The notes below the pieces were generated by a model, which did no database searches, was not told the DNA's origin, and saw only the letters and a list, made by a program, of their open reading frames with translations. From positions 186,001-250,000 of the forward strand of contig VXBA01001649.1 in NCBI GenBank assembly GCA_013399895.1: a DNA stretch of 64,000 nt, given 5' to 3'. This DNA is from Serilophus lunatus. Taxonomy: Eukaryota; Chordata; Aves; Passeriformes; Eurylaimidae. Made by a program: the position numbers and the translations under genes. Of this stretch, positions 61,301-64,000 are shown piece by piece; the first letter of the stretch is position 1, and each line of letters begins with the position of its first letter.

Positions 61301-63561
61301 TAAAATCACTTTTAGCAATTATTTGGGTTGAATTAATACTCTTAGTGAATTAAAAAGAGGAAAAAAAATATTTTTATATAATTGCATCCTGAATTCTTCT
61401 CAGTCAAAAAGAACTCATGAAAGAATCCATATCTTAACTTACCACACAGTCTACTTGTTGCTTTGCAGTATCTTTCATACCTTTAGAACACAAAGTAAAC
61501 TTCAAAAATAATAATTAAAAGAGTCAATTAATTCCACACATAATTTCATGACCAAAAAAAAGTCCAGATATGGGAAATATACCACTTTTAACTGACATGT
61601 TTTCAGTCATGCCTCATAAAACTGGTTCCCATTTGAAATTCCCTATCACATCTTCATGTCAGTATTTCTTGACAGGTATCTTCACTTGAAATCACAGGTA
61701 GCAGGACATCACTTATTCATCTGAGTAGCAGAAAGGCTGAGGCATATTCCCCTTTTTCCAGGGGTCATTCATATTTTCAACACTGTCCATTTTACAGCCC
61801 ATATTTGTGTCCTCATTGCTCAAAACCCATGCACAGTCCCTTAGCTGTGGGACATTTCTTCTGAGAACAAGGCCAGCAGAACTGTCCATTGATTCCTCAG
61901 CCCTGAAATATAATGTAGCCCCTGTTGGTATTGCATAGCTGCTACTAGGCCATGAGATCTGTGGAGTGAGGGGTTTTTTTTTAAGTCTGACTTTTTTTGC
62001 TAGACCTATTTAAAAACAAAACAAAACCCAAACATTTCTTCTTTTTTTTTTTTTTTTATTTCCAGCAACTTAACAAAAATTCTAATTTTTTCCAGTAATA
62101 ATTATGAAGTAGAAGCAGTGGGAAGGGGGGTGACCAGAGGGCAAGTGGGTATAAGATACATTTTCCACAGCTACATATAATTTATTCACATGGAATAGTA
62201 TGCATTCAAGAATCTGAGAATTCAGTCCAAGTGTACCTGAATCAACAACATAATGGCTGGGTAAATGGTTGCTGAATTTGCTCCAAACTCTTCTTTCAAA
62301 TTATAAAAATGGAAAGTAGATACACATTATATCCAAAAATTGAGACTCTATTAATTGATTTCTTCCTTAAGATTCATGCATAACTCTTAGTAGCCGTGTG
62401 TATGGAGCCATGTGCAGTACTAATGAACTTTGCTTTTTTGTGGCAGATCCTCAGTAGATAATTTGTTAATAAGCACTTGTGTTTGTGGAGTTCTTTTCAA
62501 AAATATCAGCATGAAACAAGAAAAAATGAATGTTTAATCTTTAAAAATGTACATGCAATCCTTCTCAGCTAAAGAAAGAAAAATAATCAAAAAACCCAGA
62601 AACAACCCAAAACCCACTAACAAACAAAAAAAATTCACCAAAACACCCATACCAAATGCAACTTAGAAATATTATGGTGATTTTATTATGCTGTTTCTTT
62701 TATCTAGAGCTTGAAGCACTCAGACATGCAAAAAATGTTCCACTTACAAAACCAGGTAAGCATTCCTGCATTTTATGTATTCATTACTTTTGAAAATGTT
62801 ATTAAAAAAATAGTGAAATACAATTGTTTATGATAAATGTCAAAATCATGCCTTGTGATCTCTTTTGTTGTATAGAAAGACCCTGACACACCATACCGTA
62901 GCTAAGGTAGCACAGCATTCATTTATAATGCTGGTTGTCATTTTAAAATATAGATTTATATATGTATCAAGGGTCAAAATTCTGCTTTTGTATATCTGCC
63001 TTTTGTTTGGACTTCATAGTCTTCCTGTATGAGTTAACTTGCCAGGACAAGCAAGAGTTTAATTTTTATCCGTAGCAGGTATACAATATATTGTTCAGAT
63101 CATGATCTGTCACTGTCCATCTCTATGGTAAATGTCTCTGCATATCATAGTTCATGCATAGCCTCACTTGTACTAGACAGAGCAAAATTACTCCTTGGTT
63201 ATGAAGGAGCATTGCTCAATTTCACTGTGGAGCAATCACTGTGGGCTTAAAAAATGTCTGCTCCATGCTTCTCCCCGAAAGAAAATAAGAGAATAATTAA
63301 AATACTTACTCTTCTTACTTTTCATTCTAAACTCTAACAAAACGTTTTCCGTCTGCAGATGAGAACACTTCTATTACTATTATTTTTCTCTAGATTGTTA
63401 TTAATTAGTGTGAGATTACTAAAAATTATGTTTTGATATGCAGGAAACATATAGAACAAATAAAGCCATTCTCCTTCATAACAGCATTTTGCTAAACCTG
63501 ACTGTTCTGACCATTTTTCTTTCCTCTTTTTACTTCCCAGTCAAACTGAAAAACACTGCAA
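7359..63561 (+). CDS. TRDN: triadin gene, central luminal-domain exons (partial; 18 exons joined)
   Basis: Triadin is a single-pass sarcoplasmic-reticulum protein of muscle. Its basic luminal tail binds calsequestrin and its complex includes the ryanodine receptor and junctin. Seen here: 18 AG-exon-GT units on one strand, all multiples of three and all phase 1 at both ends, which together read without a stop into a Lys/Glu-rich chain of about 230 residues with no hydrophobic segment. Known family: triadin's luminal part is built from many tiny in-frame exons. From memory, human triadin contains KKEEKTTKTVEQ, closely matched by exon 5 (KKEEKTTKAVEQ), and ISEK...VKPEKTVSHGKPEEK, matched in order by exons 13-15. 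Junctin/ASPH is the nearest alternative but does not share these strings. The N-terminal cytosolic part, membrane helix and C-terminus are outside the window. Exon numbers here are local. Confidence 0.92.
7392..7490 (+). other. TRDN: TRDN intron 1 of window (99 bp)
   Basis: This is a very short intron with a clear pyrimidine-rich end (ttttttgtttctttttgcag). In-frame read-through from exon 1 meets a stop after 16 intron-derived codons. Confidence 0.7.
7491..7523 (+). CDS. TRDN: TRDN exon 2 of window (33 nt)
   Basis: Acceptor tttttgcag and donor atg|gtaaga are both good. It reads AKTPRKKVKAH, the first Ala split across the junction. It is highly basic with no acidic residue, unlike the neighbouring mixed-charge exons. 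It ends in G (phase 1). Confidence 0.85.
7524..8723 (+). other. TRDN: TRDN intron 2 (1200 bp)
   Basis: No further exon or recognised repeat seen, apart from an A-rich tract at about 8320-8347. An acceptor-like site near 8026 opens a short frame that stops before any donor. Confidence 0.6.
8724..8750 (+). CDS. TRDN: TRDN exon 3 of window (27 nt)
   Basis: Acceptor ttttattttacag, donor aaag|gtaggc. It reads ASVENPKSK, with Ala split at the junction, and ends in G. Nine codons, symmetric phase 1. The same frame stays open into the following intron to a stop at 8885-8887, and upstream to an ATG at 8609. Confidence 0.8.
8751..10348 (+). other. TRDN: TRDN intron 3 (1598 bp)
   Basis: No repeat recognised. 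Close to its 3' end (10292-10325) is a short Lys/Arg-rich exon-like segment that does not fit the phase chain; see findings. Confidence 0.6.
10349..10381 (+). CDS. TRDN: TRDN exon 4 of window (33 nt)
   Basis: The acceptor atttttag follows a T-rich but short tract; the donor is aaag|gtagtc. In phase 1 it reads ADSRKPKLNIK and ends in G, joining CA of the next exon to give Ala. The charge pattern and phase fit. The acceptor is weaker than the others and a second candidate acceptor sits about 57 bp upstream, so this call is less firm. Confidence 0.62.
10831..10835. repeat. target-site duplication, left copy (ATTAT)
   Basis: Direct copy of 12002-12006, directly abutting the TG end of the LTR. 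Confidence 0.8.
10920..10944. repeat. near-perfect palindrome inside the LTR
   Basis: Arms of 12 bp (10920-10931 and 10933-10944) around a single central G. Both arms contain a TTTATT/AATAAA hexamer, so a poly(A) signal can be read on either strand. Confidence 0.85.
11249..11570. other. assembly gap (322 N)
   Basis: A run of N inside the LTR. The flanks are GC-rich on the right, a common cause of gaps in bird assemblies. All translated frames through it are meaningless. Confidence 0.99.
12002..12006. repeat. target-site duplication, right copy (ATTAT)
   Basis: Direct copy of 10831-10835, directly abutting the CA end of the LTR. Confidence 0.8.
16735..16930 (+). repeat. possible LTR-like promoter/terminal piece
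   Basis: A TATAAAA box at 16815-16821 is followed after about 50 bp by 'gcattaaccagtaaagctgc', wording that resembles the R/U5 part of some retroviral LTRs. No TG/CA ends or duplication could be defined, so this is only a suggestion. Confidence 0.3.
16935..17031 (-). mobile_element. CR1 LINE 3' tail
   Basis: Begins 'atagaatcatagaatggtt' and continues 'ttggaagggacattaaagactacccagttccaacacccctg', the reverse complement of a CR1 3' end. About 100 bp long. Confidence 0.88.
17266..17313 (+). CDS. TRDN: TRDN exon 5 of window (48 nt), tandem acceptor
   Basis: It reads AGSEKKEEKTTKAVEQ and ends in G. This is the diagnostic exon: from memory, human triadin has AVPGKKEEKTTKTVEQ at the corresponding place. 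The acceptor is tgcagcag, so splicing can use either of two AGs three bases apart (exon start 17266 or 17269). The product then has Ala-Gly or Gly alone, in frame both ways. Donor caag|gtaaaa. The frame continues open 73 codons into the intron; see findings. Confidence 0.95.
17314..19925 (+). other. TRDN: TRDN intron 5 (2612 bp)
   Basis: Its first 221 bp continue exon 5's frame to a TGA at 17532-17534, with an AATAAA at 17981-17986 further down. It has a short (ATT)n run at about 18094-18108. It ends in a very long pyrimidine tract of about 50 bases before the next exon. Confidence 0.65.
19926..19949 (+). CDS. TRDN: TRDN exon 6 of window (24 nt)
   Basis: Preceded by an unusually long CT tract ending ctttcctcag; the donor ggaa|gtaaga is strong. 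It reads DKPKMKQG, Asp split at the junction, and ends in A, so it joins the next exon's AT to give Asn. Eight codons. The strong splice signals are what define so small an exon. Confidence 0.82.
19950..22689 (+). other. TRDN: TRDN intron 6 (2740 bp)
   Basis: A-rich stretches at about 20009-20052 and 20269-20280. Open frames at 20737-21108 and 22384-22713 have no recognisable product and are not in the exon frame. Nothing else identified. Confidence 0.6.
22690..22740 (+). CDS. TRDN: TRDN exon 7 of window (51 nt, first of five 51-nt exons)
   Basis: Acceptor tcttttacag, donor aaag|gtaacc. It reads NPGKEKELKPPAATKDK, Asn (or Asp if exon 6 is skipped) split at the junction, and ends in G. Its 17-codon length and terminal K-D-K followed by G match the four 51-nt exons that follow. 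Confidence 0.93.
22741..23268 (+). other. TRDN: TRDN intron 7 (528 bp)
   Basis: Short intron; no repeat or other feature recognised. Confidence 0.7.
23269..23319 (+). CDS. TRDN: TRDN exon 8 of window (51 nt)
   Basis: Acceptor ttatttttgcag, donor aaag|gtaaga. It reads EHAKEKEGKNPTSLKEK and ends in G. From memory, human triadin has KGKEEKVPASLKEK at the matching position. Five Lys and four Glu in 17 residues make this one of the clearest KEKE-type segments in the window. Confidence 0.95.
23320..27489 (+). other. TRDN: TRDN intron 8 (4170 bp)
   Basis: Contains the longest CR1 copy of the window (23742-24580). Elsewhere I saw no exon. A tiny acceptor/donor pair near 25855 encloses 11 bases and breaks the frame, so it was not called. 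Confidence 0.6.
23742..24580 (+). mobile_element. CR1 LINE, 5'-truncated, with end of reverse-transcriptase frame
   Basis: The open frame at 23745-24299 encodes the C-terminal part of the CR1 ORF2 reverse transcriptase (for example LGVLVDRKLNMSQQCA, LALVRPQLEYCVQFW and LRELGLFSLEKRRL, all familiar CR1 wording). It lacks the catalytic core because the copy is truncated at its 5' end. The 3' UTR follows, with a small 'tttagatgg' repeat near 24444-24472, and it ends in a degenerate tail of the kind attctgtgtgta. Same strand as TRDN. The intact frame suggests a fairly young copy. Confidence 0.95.
27490..27540 (+). CDS. TRDN: TRDN exon 9 of window (51 nt)
   Basis: Acceptor tctccctatag, donor aaag|gtaagc. 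It reads DCLKGKNPKNPESSREK and ends in G. It carries the only cysteine I found in the window's triadin coding sequence. KGKNPKNP echoes KEGKNP of exon 8. Confidence 0.93.
27541..29141 (+). other. TRDN: TRDN intron 9 (1601 bp)
   Basis: No repeat recognised. An acceptor-like site at 28804-28805 opens a frame starting AKEKS but lacks a usable donor; it may be a decayed exon (see findings). Confidence 0.6.
29142..29192 (+). CDS. TRDN: TRDN exon 10 of window (51 nt)
   Basis: Acceptor tttctttctag, donor aagg|gtaatg. It reads ETGKRQDMRPSAALKEK and ends in G. The end, AALKEK, matches the SLKEK and NTKEK ends of its neighbours, while the middle has drifted and is less acidic. Confidence 0.93.
29193..29757 (+). 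other. TRDN: TRDN intron 10 (565 bp)
   Basis: Short intron with a T-rich end; nothing else recognised. Confidence 0.7.
29758..29808 (+). CDS. TRDN: TRDN exon 11 of window (51 nt, last of five)
   Basis: Acceptor gattttttttccag, donor aaag|gtaaca. It reads DSSKGKEVKVSTNTKEK and ends in G. From memory, human triadin has KAGKEVKPKP at the equivalent place. Confidence 0.95.
30013..30289 (-). mobile_element. CR1 LINE 3' fragment
   Basis: Contains 'ttggaaaagaccacggagatcatcaagtccaacc' and 'cctccctgggaagcccattccaatgggaaatcactctc', the reverse complement of the 3' part of the CR1 at 23742-24580. Same subfamily, with the same style of tail (gtgtgtaat-type units). Confidence 0.93.
31010..31712 (+). mobile_element. 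CR1 LINE, 5'-truncated
   Basis: The frame at 31046-31468 reads as a diverged CR1 reverse-transcriptase C-terminus (CALADQKDNHILSCIKRSMA, LRELKLFSLERRSL). It then passes into 3' UTR and a tail of ttctatgattcc-type units. It has frame breaks and is more diverged than the 23.7-kb copy. Confidence 0.93.
31886..32064 (+). mobile_element. CR1 LINE 3'-UTR fragment
   Basis: 'gtgaagtgggagagtcactatccctggaaatattcaaaa' and 'ggtgatggttggacttgatgatctta' are CR1 3'-UTR wording. A separate insertion downstream of the previous copy, same orientation. Confidence 0.85.
34880..35385 (-). mobile_element. CR1 LINE 3' fragment
   Basis: Starts 'cacagaatcatggactcatagaatcatttaggcttgaaaaggcc' and runs through 'ccaccacctccctgggcagtctattccgatg' into reverse-transcriptase-end sequence. 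Reverse complement of CR1. Confidence 0.93.
35552..36378 (-). mobile_element. CR1 LINE, 5'-truncated, second minus-strand copy
   Basis: Minus-strand frames (35784-35984, 36017-36205) encode diverged CR1 reverse-transcriptase ends (LRQLGFFSLEKRSF; FVDKKLDMTRQCALAAQKAKHILECIKSSVA). Its 3' end lies left, at 35552, only about 165 bp from the previous CR1. Confidence 0.93.
36678..37105 (-). mobile_element. LTR-type repeat related to the 10.8-kb LTR
   Basis: Begins TGTCATGGTTTAG, the same terminus as the LTR at 10836, then runs 'ggaatggtattccacagtttagtgtccccactgg' and a CT-rich block. The right boundary is uncertain (ccccaca at about 37105 is a candidate) and I found no target duplication. Sense is taken as minus by analogy. 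It carries an exon-like acceptor/donor pair on the + strand (36780-36811). Confidence 0.6.
36901..37156. repeat. diverged direct repeat, offset about 181 bp
   Basis: 'ctccctac...aaaacctcatttaatttcctttcat' around 36903-36967 recurs in diverged form around 37084-37148. The shared core 'tttaatttcctttcat' begins at 36954 and at 37135. Confidence 0.65.
38938..39429 (-). other. unexplained minus-strand open frame with hydrophobic stretch
   Basis: A 163-codon frame, unrecognised, whose C-terminal third contains a membrane-like run (WLVSIIMLLYPIASSVFTLV). The overlapping frame 39048-39257 is also hydrophobic. A gtaagt donor-like site lies on the minus strand near 39033-39038. It could be a decayed retrocopy or an exon of an antisense gene, but chance remains the simplest reading. 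Confidence 0.2.
40866..40909. repeat. TRDN: tandem duplication just upstream of exon 12
   Basis: A 19-base stretch (tttta ctgttattaatctc) at 40866-40884 is repeated exactly at 40891-40909, offset 25 bp. It lies 37-80 bp before the exon 12 acceptor, in the branch-point zone. Confidence 0.9.
40946..40975 (+). CDS. TRDN: TRDN exon 12 of window (30 nt)
   Basis: Acceptor tttctatttcag, donor aaag|gtaaat. It reads ATVKKEGEKK, Ala split at the junction, and ends in G. It is isolated between introns of 11.1 and 12.7 kb. From memory, human triadin has a KKEEKPEPQIKKEAK region about here. Confidence 0.88.
41674..41700. repeat. 11-bp inverted repeat, 5-nt loop
   Basis: atggaaatatt (41674-41684) and aatatttccat (41690-41700) are exact reverse complements. 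AT-rich, may be chance. Confidence 0.85.
46805..46846 (+). CDS. TRDN: candidate additional TRDN exon (42 nt)
   Basis: After a CT-rich tract ending cttttaag, a phase-1 frame reads (E)SDIESKEKWKEQA and ends in A before gttgca. Length is a multiple of three and both phases match the chain; the Lys/Glu content fits triadin. Against it, the donor (gttgca) is weak and the acceptor is AAG. It may be an alternative or decaying exon. It is not counted in the 18. Confidence 0.35.
50279..50310. repeat. 11-bp inverted repeat, 10-nt loop
   Basis: cctgtaatgtt (50279-50289) pairs exactly with aacattacagg (50300-50310). Confidence 0.85.
53659..53685 (+). CDS. TRDN: TRDN exon 13 of window (27 nt)
   Basis: The acceptor follows a T run and acttctag; donor taca|gtaagt is near-consensus. 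It reads ATSEKPHEY and ends in A, joining AG of the next exon to give Lys. ISEK/TSEK followed by the next exon's VK-EKT matches the order in human triadin as I recall it. Confidence 0.87.
53686..54788 (+). other. TRDN: TRDN intron 13 (1103 bp)
   Basis: AT-rich. An acceptor-like site at 54616-54617 opens a frame starting EKIMK but has no in-phase donor. Nothing else recognised. Confidence 0.65.
54789..54836 (+). CDS. TRDN: TRDN exon 14 of window (48 nt)
   Basis: Acceptor cttatttgcag, donor ccag|gtaggt. It reads KHERVKHEKTISQTKP, Lys split at the junction, and ends in G. From memory, human triadin has IVKPEKTVSHGKP here. It resembles exon 17 in length, start phase and ending T-K-P. Confidence 0.94.
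54837..59165 (+). other. TRDN: TRDN intron 14 (4329 bp)
   Basis: Contains an AT-rich stretch near 56890-56950 and a phase-consistent candidate exon at 56612-56674. No transposon recognised. Confidence 0.6.
56612..56674 (+). CDS. TRDN: candidate additional TRDN exon (63 nt)
   Basis: A T-rich tract ending aaattag leads into a frame reading DTSRKKILMTALSQNWSLAKE, given here in two parts: DTSRKKILMTA then LSQNWSLAKE. It ends in A before gtaatt. Length and both phases fit, and joining exon 15 would give Lys. Against it, the middle is hydrophobic and contains Trp, unlike the rest of the tail. Not counted in the 18. Confidence 0.27.
59166..59210 (+). CDS. TRDN: TRDN exon 15 of window (45 nt)
   Basis: Acceptor ctctcacaatacag, donor tcag|gtaaga. 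It reads EEKIKQQKTTPTEKS and ends in G. With the preceding KP this gives KPEEK, as in human triadin (KPEEKVLKQVK, from memory). Confidence 0.95.
59211..60992 (+). other. TRDN: TRDN intron 15 (1782 bp)
   Basis: No repeat recognised. One ambiguous base (N) at 60955, 38 bases before the exon 16 acceptor. A CT-rich acceptor tract follows. Confidence 0.65.
60993..61010 (+). CDS. TRDN: TRDN microexon 16 of window (18 nt)
   Basis: Acceptor cttttgttttctgtag, donor gcaa|gtatgt. It reads VQAKPA, Val split at the junction, and ends in A, joining AG of exon 17 to give Lys. Only six codons. Its start (TC), end (GCAA) and donor are the same as exon 18, which argues that both are real and share an origin. 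Confidence 0.78.
61011..62707 (+). other. TRDN: TRDN intron 16 (1697 bp)
   Basis: A T16 run at about 62042-62057 and an A/C-rich stretch at about 62576-62656 that may be simple repeat. No exon or transposon recognised. Confidence 0.65.
62708..62755 (+). CDS. TRDN: TRDN exon 17 of window (48 nt)
   Basis: Acceptor ttcttttatctag, donor ccag|gtaagc. It reads KLEALRHAKNVPLTKP, Lys split at the junction, and ends in G. It matches exon 14 in length and in the pattern K-x-E-x(2)-x-H-x-K ... T-K-P. Confidence 0.9.
62756..63540 (+). other. TRDN: TRDN intron 17 (785 bp)
   Basis: No repeat recognised. It ends in a strong CT tract (ttttctttcctctttttacttcccag). Confidence 0.65.
63541..63561 (+). CDS. TRDN: TRDN microexon 18 of window (21 nt)
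   Basis: Very strong acceptor (tacttcccag); donor gcaa|gtatgt. It reads VKLKNTA, Val split at the junction, and ends in A, so the next exon, outside the window, should begin with two bases completing an A-initial codon (AG giving Lys would follow the pattern). Confidence 0.78.
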
Positions 63562-64000
63562 GTATGTGTCATGTCTTGTTTCTTACAGAATATAAACCTT
63601 CTTTTTAGATGCATGTTGTCCCAATTTACGTTTTTGCAATTTTGTCATGATAGGTAATGCTATTTCCTTGCTTATACTACACATACTCTTGTATTCCATC
63701 TGCTTACTAGCAGCTGAACATGACAAAACTAAATAAATTTATAATGTAATATTATGAAGCTGCAACATTCAAAATCCTTTTGCAATTCTTCTTATAAATT
63801 ACTCTGGTAGCAAAATTGATGTTCTGGTGATTAGATGAGTGTAGACACATGATTTATCTTTATGCAAATACATTGTTTTTTGAATATAAGAAAATGGCAT
63901 GTAGCATAACTGAATTAGACAACCTTTTCCTTACCTCTTTTACCCTTTGGAGATTGCTTATATCATTAATTTAGTAAGCATGTTGTTGGCCTTGTTTCAA
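63562..64000 (+). other. TRDN: TRDN intron 18 (partial)
   Basis: AT-rich intronic sequence to the window's end; nothing recognised. Confidence 0.65.

Noticed and set aside
1..64000. Search for CRISPR arrays, bacterial operons, tRNA and rRNA genes
   Set aside because: None seen; spliced gene structure, CR1 and LTR repeats show this is a bird nuclear genome.

Overview
The window is AT-rich vertebrate DNA and almost certainly avian. It holds several 5'-truncated CR1 LINE copies on both strands, two LTR pieces of the bird type that begins TGTnATGGTTTAG, no Alu-, B1- or L1-like sequence, and a host gene whose protein reads as triadin. The species cannot be named; a neoavian, perhaps a songbird, is a guess from the LTR type.

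One host gene runs left to right on the + strand through most of the window: TRDN (triadin), the sarcoplasmic-reticulum membrane protein that links calsequestrin to the ryanodine receptor. Only the middle of its lysine/glutamate-rich luminal tail is here. I could place 18 short exons between 7359 and 63561 (33, 33, 27, 33, 48, 24, 51, 51, 51, 51, 51, 30, 27, 48, 45, 18, 48 and 21 nt; 690 nt in all, about 1.2% of the 56 kb they span). Every exon is a multiple of three and every junction falls after the first base of a codon, so any exon can be skipped without losing frame. The exons spell about 230 residues, roughly 26% Lys and 13% Glu, with one Cys, no Trp and no membrane segment. The first coding exons (cytosolic end, membrane helix) and the last ones lie outside the window.

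Layout: 1-7358 is the upstream intron with one CR1 fragment that carries a fold-back. 7359-10381 holds exons 1-4 as numbered here. Intron 4 (10382-17265) carries an LTR with a 5-bp target duplication and a 322-base assembly gap. 17266-29808 holds exons 5-11, including five consecutive 51-nt exons that look like tandem duplicates, and one CR1. Introns 11 and 12 (11.1 and 12.7 kb) flank the 30-nt exon 12; intron 11 is the repeat sink (CR1 copies plus a second LTR with an exon-like acceptor/donor pair). 53659-63561 holds exons 13-18, where very small exons alternate with 45-48 nt exons.

No tRNA, rRNA, CRISPR or independent complete protein-coding gene was seen. Most open frames longer than 60 codons are chance intronic frames or CR1 remnants. 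The points most worth checking are possible unlisted or alternative TRDN exons (46805-46846, 56612-56674, and a 73-codon in-frame extension of exon 5), a tandem acceptor at exon 5, and the 51-nt exon array. I found no evidence of a wholly new biological system.
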